A DNA stretch of 41,099 nucleotides from an uncultured Eubacteriales bacterium (GTDB lineage: Bacteria > Bacillota > Clostridia > Oscillospirales > Oscillospiraceae). Location of the stretch: assembly GCA_902477055.1 (NCBI GenBank), contig CABSFY010000003.1, positions 1-41,099 of the forward strand, in the 5' to 3' direction. Below the pieces are notes generated by a model. It saw only the letters and a list, made by a program, of their open reading frames with translations, made no database searches and was not told the DNA's origin. A program made the translations under genes and the position numbers. Shown in pieces: positions 15,803 to 24,685 of the stretch (within the stretch, counting starts at the first letter, position 1; each line of letters begins with the position of its first letter).

Positions 15803-18800
15803 TTACTTGGAAAGATAGCGCACAAGCATTGCGGCAAGCTCTGCACGGGTGGCGCTGTCCTGCGGGTTGAGCGACTTGCCGTCGCCGTTGAGGATGCCGC
15901 TGGCGACTGCCCACGACATGGCATCGGCGGCGTAGCTGCTGATGCTTGCAGCGTCGTCGAACTGCTTGTCCAGCTCGGCTCTTGCGGAGGTGTCCTCACC
16001 CTTCTGGGCAGCGTAGCGATAGAGGATCGCTGCGACCTGCTCGCGGGTGATGTCGGCATCGGGTGTGAATTCGGTCGCGGACGTGCCGTTGACGACCTTG
16101 GCACCGTAGGCCCATGCCACGGCGTTGGCGTACCACGCACCGGCGCGGACATCCGTGAAGGGAACGGCCTTGGTCGGCTCCGGCTTGCCGGCGCTGCGGT
16201 GCAGAATCGTGACCAGCATCGCGCGGGTCGCCGCGCCGTAGGGATCGAAGGAGGTTGCGGAGACACCGTTCATCAGGCCGTTTGCCACGGCGTAGTCAAC
16301 GACGGAATGGAACCAGTCGTTCTCGCCGACATCCGTGAAGCTCGCGGACGGGCATTCGGCGGCGGCAAGCTCGGTGCGGACCGTATCATTGCAGCGGGTG
16401 CAGGTCTTGATCTCGTAACCGGCCTTGTCGTTCGACGGCTCGACGCGCTCGGTGACCTTGTAGTCGTGGCCGAGAGCCTCAATCGCGTCGTCATAGGTGT
16501 CGGCGCAGTTCTTGCAGGTGTAGCGGTCGTAGCCCGCCTCGGTGCAGGTCGCGTCCTTGTGGTCGGTCAGCTCGTAGGCGTGGCCGATGGCTTCGATCGG
16601 CTCGTCGTAGCTGTCGGCGCAGCGGGTGCAGGTGTAGCGGTCGTAACCGGCCTCGGTGCAGGTGGCGTCCTTGTGCTCGGAAACCTTGTAGTCGTGGCCG
16701 AGGGCTTCGATCACGTCGTCATAGGTATCGCCGCAGCCGGGGCAGGTGTAGCGGTCATAGCCGTTTTCCAGACAGGTCGCATCCTTGTGACCGGTCAGCT
16801 CGTAGGTGTGCTCGTGCTTTTCCTGCATGGTCACGCTGAACACGCTGTCGGCGCTCACGTCGCTGATGGTGTAAGAGCCGTTGCCGTTGTCGGTCAGCGT
16901 GCCGACGCTCAGGGCCGCTTTGGCGATCTCATAATGCTCGTCGGGAACGACGGTCAGCGTCAGACTGTAGCCGTATTGCAGGCGGGTGGTGCGGCCGGTG
17001 ACCTCGCTCTTGCCGTTGTAGATTTTCGCGAGGCCGTCGGCGGAAACGAACTGCACATTATAGTAGGCTTCCACGGCGGTCAGGGTGATCTCCGTGTCGG
17101 CGGTGGGGGAGACGGTGTAGACACCGTTCTCGTCCGGGGTCAGGTCAGTGTCGCCGGCCTTGACGGAGGCGACGGCGTAGCCCGTCAGCGGCGAAACGGT
17201 GAAGCTGTAGCTGTTCATCTCGCGGACGGAGGCCTCGGTCACGACGGCCGGCTCCTCGGCCACGGTCATGGCGTTGATGTGACCGTCGGTCTTAAAGGTG
17301 ACGGTGTGGACGTTCATCGGGTTCTGGGTCGCCTCGTCGTAGGGGACAAAGTGGACGTTGGAATACAGCGCCTGCGCGGCTTCCAGATTCTCCTCCCAGG
17401 TGGTGTTGCCCGCCGGGTAGTAGACGGTGATCTGGTCGAGGTTGAAGAACAGGGTGTTCTTCATGCTGCTGGCGTTGTAATCGCCATGGAACACGACGGC
17501 CTCGAGCGAGGTGATGTAGGTCGAATTGCCCAGATCATCGATCAGCTCGGTGCCGCAGATGATGGAGCGGTAGTTCAGCGTCTGAACGGTCGCGGGGACC
17601 TCAAAGGCCGTGATATTGGTGCAGCCGTAGAACGCGCTGCCTGCGAGGAAGGTCACGGATGCGGGAAGGGTGACCCTGGTCAGGTTTGTCGCGCCGCCGA
17701 AGGCGGAAACGTTGATGCTGCGCACGCCGTCGGGGACGGCATAGGTGGCGTCGGTCTTACCGGCGGGGTACTGGATGAGCATATTGCCCTTCTTGGTCAG
17801 CAGAACGCCGTCCACGCCCTTGTAGTAGGCGTTGCTTTCATCGACGGTGATCTCGGTCAGGCTGCGGCAATAGGCAGCGGGGTTTTGCAGGAGTGTCTGA
17901 TTGGTGTTGCTGCTGGTACGAACGTTTGCCGGGATATGCAGCGAGGTCAGGCCGCTGCCGTAGAAGGCGTTCGAGCCGAGGACGACAAGGCTCTCCGGCA
18001 GGGTGATGCCGGTCAGGCTCTTGGCGTTGGCAAAGGCCTCCGCGTCGATCAGGGTGAGCTGATTGCCCTCAAAGGTAACGCTGGCAAGCGCGGTGCAGGA
18101 GGAGAAGCACTGCACGCCGATGCTCTTGAGGCCTGCGGGGAAGGTGATGGACTTCAGACCGGTGCAGACCTGGAAGGCGTTGGGGCTGAGCTTTTCGAGC
18201 TTCGCGGGGAGCTTCAGCGTTTCCAGAGCTTCGCATCTGCTGAACGCCGTCATGCCGATCTCCGTGATCTCGTCGGACATGGTGACGCTCTTCAGGCTTG
18301 TGCAGAGCGCGAAGAGGGAGTTCTTGATTTCCGTGATGGAGTTGGGGATGGTGACCTCCGTCAGGCGGGAGCAGCCGGAGAGGGCGGCTTCGCCGAGGTA
18401 TTCGAGGCCCTCCGGGAAATGGATCTCCTCGAGCGATTCACAGTTATAGAAGGCATCCTTGCGGATGATCTTCAGCGTGGTGGGCAGCGTGACCTTTTCC
18501 AGTGCGTAGCAGTTCTGGAAAACGCGGCCGCCGCTTTCCTTGCCGCCGAGGTTTACAAGACCCTCGGGAAGGACAATCTCCTTGAGGCTCGTCGCGGCGA
18601 AGGCGTAGCTGTCAATTTCGGTGAGGGTGGAGGGGAGCTTGATCTCCGTCAGCGCGTGGCAGTTGTAGAACATATAGGTCGGGAGCGTGGTCAGACCCTC
18701 GGGCAGCGTAACGTTCGTCAGCGCTTCGCAGCCGTTGAAGATATTTGTGCCAAGCGTGGTCGCACTGGCGGGGAGCTTGACCTCCGTCAGGGCGACATTG

Positions 18801-21007
18801 CCGCGGAACACGTAGTTGCCGAGCGTCGTCACAGTGCCGGGCAGCTCGACCGAGGTCAGCTTCGTGCAGTTTTGCAGGGCGTAGTTGCCCAGCGTCGTGA
18901 TGCCTTCGGGAAGGGTGAGCTTTGTCAGGCCGGCGCAGCCGGAGAACGCGCTTGCGCCGATCTCGGTGACGCGATAGGTATAGCTGCCGTTCTGAACGAC
19001 GGCGGGAACGACCATTTCGCCCTCAAAATCGGTGGGGCATTTGCTGACGGCGGCGGTGCCGTTGGCGTTATACTTAAAGGTAAGGAGCTTCTGGCTGTCG
19101 GTCAGCTCGACCGGCTCCATCGGCTTTGCGGTCACGTTGATCGTCGTGGCTTCCTCCGCGCCGGAGAGGACGTAAGCGCCGGAGGTGGTGCCGTAGTCCA
19201 GCTTGCCGGAGGAGGCCGTAATGGTATCCAGCTCGTAGCCCTCGTCAAAGCTCAGCGCGAAGGAGAACGTGGAGCCGTATTTGAAGCTGCCGGTGGCGGG
19301 AGTGCTGCTGACGTGCTCGCCGCAGACCACGGCGACACCGTAGGCTGCCGAGGTAGTCATGATGTTGACCGAGCCGCTCTTGGTGACGTTGCTCAGCGTG
19401 TAAACGCCGTCCGTGGCGGAGACCCTTTTCGGAGGGCCGCCCGCGATGAACATGACGGTGGTAACCATCAGATGCTCGTTCGGCTCGAGCGTGAAGGAAA
19501 CGCTGCCGCCCTCGGCGACCAGCACCTCATCAACGGCCTTGCCGTCAACATAGGCCGTGGCGTTGCCGCTGAACCGTACGACGCAGCCGTCCAGCTTCTC
19601 GGTGGCGACGCTGATCGTCGTGTCGGTGTACGGCGCGGAGAGGGTGTAGGTCCCGTCGTCGTTCGCCGTCAGCGTGCCGCCCTCGGCGGTAACGCCGGTG
19701 ACCTTGTAGCCCAGCGTCGGGGTCACGGAGAAGGTGAGGTCTGTGCCCTCGACCCACTGCGTGTAAGAGGCGGTCGAGGTTGTGCCGACAAGGATTCTTG
19801 CATTGCCCGTCACCTTGACGGTGTGCTTGACCGCAGAGGCCGTAACGGCGATGACCTGCGTGTCGGATACATTTTCAATGGTATACGTGCCGCTCTCGTC
19901 TGGGGTCACGGCGATGCCATTGACGGTGACGCTCGTGATGCCGCAGGCGGTGTCCGGGGTCACGGTGAAGGTGTAGGAGCCGCCGTTTGCGACAGTATCC
20001 GGCACGCCGTTGACCGTGGCGTTGCTGGTGATGGCCTTGACCGCGTAGCTTTCCGGCGCGGCGGGCTTGACCGGGGTCGGGATCTCGCTCTCGTCGATCA
20101 CCTCGACGTTGAGGCTGTAGTATTTATCAAAGAAGGGCTTCCAGTTGTCCGCGTACTTCGAGGACAGGTAGACCGTCGTCGTGCCGAGATCGGTCAAGAT
20201 GCTGTCCGACGGTGCGCTGGCGGGGAAGTCACAGGCGATGTACAGCGACTTCAGGTCATAGCACTTGTTGAACGCGAATGCGCCGATGGAGGTGACCGTT
20301 TCCGGAATGACGAACTGCTCGAGGCCGGAGCCGGAGAACATATACGCGCCGATTTTGGTCAGCGGGGCTTCGATGTACACATCCTTCAGGTTTGCACAGG
20401 AGGAGAACATATAGTCGCCGATCGCGGTGACCTTTGCCGGAATGACGATCGAGCGAAGGCCCGTGCCGCTGAAAACCTTGCCGTAGGAAAGCGTCGTCAG
20501 TCCCTCGGGAAGCTGAATCTGCTCCAGCGCGGCATCATTATAAAATGCGCTCAGGTTGATCGTCGTCACCGTCGAGGGGATGATGACGGTTTCGAGGCTC
20601 GGGCAGCTGTAGAACATATTCTTCGGAATCGCCGTCAGCTTTGCAGGGAGCACGACGGTCTTCAGGTTGTCGCAGTAGTAGAACACGTCCTGATTCACGG
20701 TCGTGATGGTGTCCGGGAAAACGACGCTGACAATGTCGTCGTTGCTGCGGAACGCCTGCTTGTCAATGCCGGTCACCTTGTAGGTGCTGTTGTTGTAGAC
20801 GATGCTGGCGGGGATAATCAGCTCCGTCGCAAACTCGCCGGCAACGGTCTTGCTGACGCTTGCCGTTTTCTTGCTGGTGTTGAGAGTATAGGTCACGCCC
20901 TCAACCGTTGTTGTAGTAGCAGCAAGGGTTGTCGGGACGATGGTACTCAGTATGAGGGAAAAGGCCAACAATAAACCCATTACGCGACTACAGGTTTTTC
21001 TTTTCAT
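15803..21007 (-). CDS. Very large BspA-like leucine-rich-repeat SLH protein
   Basis: 1734 residues. Signal peptide 1-29 (ends TLA). First LRR_5/BspA block about 30-300; four or five beta modules of about 75 residues (VTVNGxxVTPDESGTYTIENV type, resembling bacterial Ig-like or Listeria-Bacteroides repeats) about 315-650; second, longer LRR block about 660-1270; two more beta modules about 1275-1440; three full and one decayed Cys3-His module about 1445-1565 (DATCTEAGYDRYTC, CADxYDD, EALGHDY); three SLH motifs about 1567-1734. It is an adhesin-like fibre on the S-layer with an unknown ligand. The Cys3-His modules here are nearly identical to each other, a sign of recent internal duplication. 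AAGGAG precedes the ATG, and a strong promoter lies at 21124-21152. Confidence 0.88.
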   Translation of the reverse strand: MKRKTCSRVMGLLLAFSLILSTIVPTTLAATTTTVEGVTYTLNTSKKTASVSKTVAGEFATELIIPASIVYNNSTYKVTGIDKQAFRSNDDIVSVVFPDTITTVNQDVFYYCDNLKTVVLPAKLTAIPKNMFYSCPSLETVIIPSTVTTINLSAFYNDAALEQIQLPEGLTTLSYGKVFSGTGLRSIVIPAKVTAIGDYMFSSCANLKDVYIEAPLTKIGAYMFSGSGLEQFVIPETVTSIGAFAFNKCYDLKSLYIACDFPASAPSDSILTDLGTTTVYLSSKYADNWKPFFDKYYSLNVEVIDESEIPTPVKPAAPESYAVKAITSNATVNGVPDTVANGGSYTFTVTPDTACGITSVTVNGIAVTPDESGTYTIENVSDTQVIAVTASAVKHTVKVTGNARILVGTTSTASYTQWVEGTDLTFSVTPTLGYKVTGVTAEGGTLTANDDGTYTLSAPYTDTTISVATEKLDGCVVRFSGNATAYVDGKAVDEVLVAEGGSVSFTLEPNEHLMVTTVMFIAGGPPKRVSATDGVYTLSNVTKSGSVNIMTTSAAYGVAVVCGEHVSSTPATGSFKYGSTFSFALSFDEGYELDTITASSGKLDYGTTSGAYVLSGAEEATTINVTAKPMEPVELTDSQKLLTFKYNANGTAAVSKCPTDFEGEMVVPAVVQNGSYTYRVTEIGASAFSGCAGLTKLTLPEGITTLGNYALQNCTKLTSVELPGTVTTLGNYVFRGNVALTEVKLPASATTLGTNIFNGCEALTNVTLPEGLTTLPTYMFYNCHALTEIKLPSTLTEIDSYAFAATSLKEIVLPEGLVNLGGKESGGRVFQNCYALEKVTLPTTLKIIRKDAFYNCESLEEIHFPEGLEYLGEAALSGCSRLTEVTIPNSITEIKNSLFALCTSLKSVTMSDEITEIGMTAFSRCEALETLKLPAKLEKLSPNAFQVCTGLKSITFPAGLKSIGVQCFSSCTALASVTFEGNQLTLIDAEAFANAKSLTGITLPESLVVLGSNAFYGSGLTSLHIPANVRTSSNTNQTLLQNPAAYCRSLTEITVDESNAYYKGVDGVLLTKKGNMLIQYPAGKTDATYAVPDGVRSINVSAFGGATNLTRVTLPASVTFLAGSAFYGCTNITAFEVPATVQTLNYRSIICGTELIDDLGNSTYITSLEAVVFHGDYNASSMKNTLFFNLDQITVYYPAGNTTWEENLEAAQALYSNVHFVPYDEATQNPMNVHTVTFKTDGHINAMTVAEEPAVVTEASVREMNSYSFTVSPLTGYAVASVKAGDTDLTPDENGVYTVSPTADTEITLTAVEAYYNVQFVSADGLAKIYNGKSEVTGRTTRLQYGYSLTLTVVPDEHYEIAKAALSVGTLTDNGNGSYTISDVSADSVFSVTMQEKHEHTYELTGHKDATCLENGYDRYTCPGCGDTYDDVIEALGHDYKVSEHKDATCTEAGYDRYTCTRCADSYDEPIEAIGHAYELTDHKDATCTEAGYDRYTCKNCADTYDDAIEALGHDYKVTERVEPSNDKAGYEIKTCTRCNDTVRTELAAAECPSASFTDVGENDWFHSVVDYAVANGLMNGVSATSFDPYGAATRAMLVTILHRSAGKPEPTKAVPFTDVRAGAWYANAVAWAYGAKVVNGTSATEFTPDADITREQVAAILYRYAAQKGEDTSARAELDKQFDDAASISSYAADAMSWAVASGILNGDGKSLNPQDSATRAELAAMLVRYLSK

Positions 21008-21077
21008 TACGTTTTCTCCTTTTTCTATATTTGCAGATTATTCCGGTTGAAATGGAATAACCTTGCATCCTCTTTTA

Positions 21078-21111
21078 CCACAATTATGCACAAAAGCACC
21101 TATAATTGTGG
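21078..21111 (-). promoter_or_regulatory. Dyad in the leader of the 1734-residue SLH gene
   Basis: Perfect 10-bp arms CCACAATTAT (21078-21087) and ATAATTGTGG (21102-21111), loop 14 bases, located between the -10 box and the ribosome site. It could be an mRNA hairpin or a protein operator. Confidence 0.45.
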
Positions 21112-21123
21112 TCTTTGGGCGAC

Positions 21124-21152
21124 ATTATAGCACTTGACATGGGCTTTTACAA
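21124..21152 (-). promoter_or_regulatory. Promoter of the 1734-residue SLH gene
   Basis: Minus strand TTGTAA (21152-21147), 17-bp spacer, TATAAT (21129-21124) preceded by TGC, which makes an extended -10. The leader is about 110 bases. Confidence 0.7.
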
Positions 21153-21507
21153 CTGAAAATATACAGCGGTTTTTGTATATTTTGCCGGAATATACCAATT
21201 ACGCGATAACAAAAATGCAATTTAATCCGATGAAGTGATGAACTGAAAAATCAAATTAAATTACACTACGTAAAACGACATATAGAACAACGGGCTGGCA
21301 GATTGGTTGGCTGTTTCTGCCGAAAAATGCTGCGGAAAAATTCGTTGAAAAGAAAATTTTCAGAAAAGCGGGTAAAAAACCGGCAAATTTTTACGGAATG
21401 AGGGGAAAAGTATTGGTAAGACCACAAGACTTTGGTATAGCACATAAAATTGAATTATATAGGAAAGACGCATTATATAACATTCAATTTTTTTCGCCCC
21501 ACGTGAT
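21153..21507. other. AT-rich gap without a recognised gene
   Basis: About 350 bases, clearly richer in A and T than the rest of the window. I see no open frame with a ribosome site, no tRNA and no clear hairpin. It lies between a promoter pointing away from it and the asd terminator, so it receives no obvious transcript. Confidence 0.6.
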
Positions 21508-21546
21508 AAAAAAATCCCTCGGATTTGAGTGGATCAAATCCGAGGG
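21508..21546 (-). terminator. Terminator downstream of asd
   Basis: Arms CCCTCGGATTTGA (21516-21528) and its complement (21534-21546), loop GTGGA, followed on the minus strand by a run of seven T. A family A repeat separates it from the asd stop. Confidence 0.88.
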
Positions 21547-21572
21547 GTAGATCAGCAAAAAAGACTGAGCTT

Positions 21573-21696
21573 GTCATTGCGAGGCCCCAACGGGGCCGTG
21601 GCAATCTCGCAGAATTGTTTTGAACGTTCGGTGAAGTTCGGCGAATACGAAACTGCCTGCAAGAGATTGCCACGTCGCTTCGCTCCTCGCAATGAC
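21573..21696. repeat. Family A palindromic repeat, second copy
   Basis: Inverted ends GTCATTGCGAGG and CCTCGCAATGAC, each with an inner GTGGCAATCTC/GAGATTGCCAC pair. The centre is unrelated between copies except for GAATTGTTTTGAA-like text, which also appears reversed or shifted in the copy at 39818. Confidence 0.85.
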
Positions 21697-21731
21697 ATAC
21701 GGGGGAATGGCTGTTATTTGAAAAGGAAGCG

Positions 21732-22736
21732 TTAGTTTTCGAGCAGCAGCTCGGCGATTTGGACGGCGTTGGTGGCGGCACCCTTGCGGACCTGATCGCC
21801 GCAGCACCAGAGGCACAGACCGTTGTCGTCGGTCAGGTCGGGGCGGATGCGGCCGACAAAAACGATGTCCTGGTCGGACGTATCAAGCGGCATGGGGTAT
21901 TCGTGCTTCGCCAGATCGTCCACCAGCTTGCAGCCGGGGGCGGCGGCGATGGCGTTCCGGGCCTCCGCAACGGAGATGGGGCGGTCAAAGTGCAGCGAAA
22001 CGGAGATGGAATGGCTGCGCACGACCGGGACGCGGACGCAGGTGCAGGAAACGCGTAGCTCCGGCAGGTGCATGATCTTGCGGCCTTCGTTCTGCATTTT
22101 CATTTCCTCGCTGGTGTAGCCCTCGAACTGCTCACTGCCGATCTGCGGAATAAGGTTATAGGCGATTTGATGGGCAAATACCTTCGGCTCGACGGGCTTG
22201 CCGGTGCGCAGCGCCTCAACCTCCTCGGCCAGCTCAATGGGGCCGCCCGCGCCCGCGCCGGAAACCGCCTGATACGTCGAGGCCGTCATGGTGCGGATGG
22301 GGGACAGAGCATTGAGCGCATTGACCGCCGTGACCGTGATGATGGTCGAGCAGTTGGGGTTGGAGATGATGCCGTGGTGCAACTTGGCGTCCTCCGGGTT
22401 GATTTCCGGAACGATGAGCGGTACGTTCGGGTCCATGCGGAAGGCCGACGAGTTATCGACAAAGACCGCACCGGCCCTGACGATCGCGGGGGCAAAGCGC
22501 TTTGCAATGTCGTTTTCCGCCGCGCCGAGGACGATGTCCATGCCCGCGAAGGCCTCGTCGCAGGCCTCCTCGATCTCGATGGGCTTGCCCCTCCATTCCA
22601 GAATTTTTCCTGCGCTGCGGGCGCTGGCCAGCAGATGCAGCTCGGAAATGGGGAAGCTCCGCTCCGCGAGAATTTTCATCATTTCACGGCCGACCGCGCC
22701 GGTCGCACCGAGAATGGCGACTTTATATTGCTTCAT
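21732..22736 (-). CDS. asd: Aspartate-semialdehyde dehydrogenase
   Basis: 334 residues, the usual family length. N-terminal NADP-binding GATGAVG (10-16), active-site Cys129 in SNPNCSTI, a substrate-binding VDNSSAFRMD segment (93-102) and the catalytic His in RVPVVRSHS. It reduces aspartyl phosphate to aspartate semialdehyde, the branch point to lysine/diaminopimelate and to homoserine, in the cytosol. It lies downstream of lysC on the same strand, but 337 bp of repeats separate them, so its expression may be independent. The ribosome site is GAGGTG before the ATG. Confidence 0.96.
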   Translation of the reverse strand: MKQYKVAILGATGAVGREMMKILAERSFPISELHLLASARSAGKILEWRGKPIEIEEACDEAFAGMDIVLGAAENDIAKRFAPAIVRAGAVFVDNSSAFRMDPNVPLIVPEINPEDAKLHHGIISNPNCSTIITVTAVNALNALSPIRTMTASTYQAVSGAGAGGPIELAEEVEALRTGKPVEPKVFAHQIAYNLIPQIGSEQFEGYTSEEMKMQNEGRKIMHLPELRVSCTCVRVPVVRSHSISVSLHFDRPISVAEARNAIAAAPGCKLVDDLAKHEYPMPLDTSDQDIVFVGRIRPDLTDDNGLCLWCCGDQVRKGAATNAVQIAELLLEN

Positions 22737-22803
22737 AATAAAACACCTCGGGGTTGAAATTTTTGGTTTGTGTTTTTGCCTGCGGGGCAGTATCGAAACC
22801 GCT

Positions 22804-22873
22804 CGTAGGGCGGGCTGCCCTCAGCCCGCCTCCATTCTCTGCGTAGGGGCAGCGCCCTCGACACCCCGCTGCC
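22804..22873. repeat. Two family D CGTAGGG hairpins
   Basis: CGTAGGG at 22804 opens a hairpin with stem GGCGGGCTG/CAGCCCGCC, and CGTAGGGG at 22842 opens one with stem GGCAGCG/CGCTGCC. The lead sequence is constant while the stems differ, as in the copies near 29217-29405, 33857 and 40982. The 22737-23073 gap is otherwise repeats only. Confidence 0.75.
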
Positions 22874-22932
22874 GGCAGTGTCGATTTCGTGAGCAGTGAA
22901 CAGCGGATGGCGAATAGTGAATAATGTAATCG

Positions 22933-23063
22933 GTGTGCCTGACGGCACGGATTGAAAAATCCGCTGCGGCGGGACGTGGGACTCCTTCAGTCATGGCCTT
23001 CAACCATGCCAGCTCCCTCAAAGAGGGAGCCAAGGCGCCTGCGGGCGCGGGAAGGCCGCGGCG
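22933..23063. repeat. Family E plus family B repeat block
   Basis: Family E is GTGTGCCTGACGGCACGGAT, an A-rich loop and CCGCTGCGGCGGG, and is repeated at 29174-29213. Family B follows: GGACTCCTTCAGTCA-like text, GCTCCCTCAAAGAGGGAGC (23012-23030) and AAGGCGCCTGCGGGCGCGG. The GCTCCCTC hairpin could also end lysC transcription. Confidence 0.75.
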
Positions 23064-23073
23064 GATGGATATG

Positions 23074-24387
23074 TCAGACGACGAAGGCGTTATAGAGGAC
23101 GCGGATGGTTTCGGCGTAGTCCTTTTCGTCCACGCCGACGAGGATGTTCAGCTCATCCGGGCCTTGGGAGATCATGCGGATATTGATGCCCTTCTCGCCG
23201 AGGGCGGCAAAGATTTTGCCCGATGTACCGGCGCGGAACGCCATTTTACGGCCGACGACGGCAACGATGGCGATATTATCCGTCGTCTTGATGCTGTCCG
23301 GGCGGACGCTCTTGCGAAGATCGTTCGTCAGCGTGTACAGGTGCGGTGTGAGCTTCTCGGTCGGGACGACGAGGGAGATGCAGTCGATGCCGGTCGGGGT
23401 GTAGCAGATGGGAACGGTATTGTTCTCGAACGCCTCGACGATTGCGCGGAGCGTACCGACTGCCCCGGCCATGCCCTTTTTGGAGATGGTCACGCTGGAA
23501 AAGTCCTTTTTGCCCGCAATGCCGGTGATGAACTGGCTGGAATTGCGCGGCTCCTTGAATTCTTCGCAGACCAGCGTACCCGGATGGTCCGGTTCGTTGG
23601 TGTTGCGGATATTCAGGGGGATGTTTTTCTCACGGACGGGGAAAACGGTCATTTCATGCAGCACCTGCGCGCCGCTGTAGGAGAGCTGGCGCAGCTCGCT
23701 GTAGGTTGCGCGCTCAATGGTTTTGGGGTTGTCAACGATGCGCGGGTCGGCCATGAGAATGCCGGAAACGTCCGTCCAGTTCTCATACACGTCGGCATCC
23801 AACGCGGCCGCGGCCAGAGCGCCGGTGATGTCCGAGCCGCCGCGGGTCAGCGTGCGGATTTTGCCGTCGGGCATCAGGCCGTAGAAGCCCGGAATGACCA
23901 CGCACGACGAGCCGACGAGCTTTTGCAGCGCGGCGTAGGATTTCTCCTGATCGACCGTGCCGTCATAGTGGAAGTAGAGCCACTGGGTCGCGTCGATGAA
24001 ACGGAAGCCCAGATACTCCGCCATCAGCAGTGCGGAAAAGTATTCGCCGCGCGAGACCAGCTCCTCGCGGGAGATGCCGCTCTCCATGCGCTTGCGCAGC
24101 GCGTCGAATTCGCCCTCCAAATCGGTCTTGAGGCCCAGCTCGTCGCGGATGGCGATGTAGCGCTCGCAGATCATGTCGAGAATGCTGTCGTAGGAAACGC
24201 CGTACTGCAAATGTGCGTAGCACAGAAACAGCAGGTCAGTGATCTTGTTGTCGTCGGAGGTGCGTTTTCCGGCGGCGGACACGACGACGACGCGCCGCGA
24301 TGGGTCGGAACGCACGATGTCCCGGATTTTTTTATACTGCGCGGCATCCGCCATAGACGTGCCGCCGAATTTCAGAACCTTCAGCAT
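23074..24387 (-). CDS. lysC: Aspartate kinase with two ACT domains
   Basis: 437 residues. Kinase marks are KFGGTSMADA (6-15), RGEYFSALLM, LTRGGSDITG and DVYENWTDVSGI. The C-terminal about 140 residues form two ACT domains, which bind an allosteric amino acid (lysine and/or threonine in this family). It phosphorylates aspartate, the first step toward lysine, diaminopimelate, threonine and methionine. AAAGGAG precedes the ATG. I see no lysine riboswitch in the short stretch before the upstream repeat element. hom lies upstream on the same strand and asd downstream. Confidence 0.96.
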   Translation of the reverse strand: MLKVLKFGGTSMADAAQYKKIRDIVRSDPSRRVVVVSAAGKRTSDDNKITDLLFLCYAHLQYGVSYDSILDMICERYIAIRDELGLKTDLEGEFDALRKRMESGISREELVSRGEYFSALLMAEYLGFRFIDATQWLYFHYDGTVDQEKSYAALQKLVGSSCVVIPGFYGLMPDGKIRTLTRGGSDITGALAAAALDADVYENWTDVSGILMADPRIVDNPKTIERATYSELRQLSYSGAQVLHEMTVFPVREKNIPLNIRNTNEPDHPGTLVCEEFKEPRNSSQFITGIAGKKDFSSVTISKKGMAGAVGTLRAIVEAFENNTVPICYTPTGIDCISLVVPTEKLTPHLYTLTNDLRKSVRPDSIKTTDNIAIVAVVGRKMAFRAGTSGKIFAALGEKGINIRMISQGPDELNILVGVDEKDYAETIRVLYNAFVV

Positions 24388-24474
24388 GGCTCTCTCCTTT
24401 ATTTGTTGTCAAGTAGCCGTTCCAACATCCGCTTTCGATGATACGATTGCAGTTACAGAAAGGAAACAGCCAAG

Positions 24475-24628
24475 GGCTCCCTTGTGCAAAGGGAGCTGGC
24501 GCGCGTAGCGCGTCTGAGGGATTGCGCAGCAGCTCTTTCGGGTTCGCCCAACTTTCGGCGAATTCGCACCCTCCCCCGCACAATCCCTCAGTCAGCTTCG
24601 CTGACAGCTCCCTTTGCACAAGGGAGCC
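24475..24628. repeat. Family C inverted-repeat element
   Basis: The outer arms are 24 bp and perfect: they begin GGCTCCCTTGTGCAAAGG at 24475 and end CCTTTGCACAAGGGAGCC at 24628. A second inner pair is CTGAGGGATTG and CAATCCCTCAG. No transposase or gene is inside, so it looks like a MITE or a large stem-loop. It fills the gap between hom (stop 24686) and lysC and could end hom transcription. Confidence 0.85.
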
Positions 24629-24685
24629 TTTGGTACGGCGGTATTCAAAAGCGCTTGTTTCGTTTTCGCAAATCCGATTTCGGGT

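Noticed and set aside
16199..20974. A 1591-codon open frame antisense to the 1734-residue SLH gene
   Set aside because: The apparent repeats in it mirror the leucine-rich repeats on the other strand. There is no signal peptide and no convincing ribosome site.
24388..24474. A lysine riboswitch or T-box before lysC
   Set aside because: The stretch before the repeat element is under 90 bases and shows no aptamer-like or T-box text.
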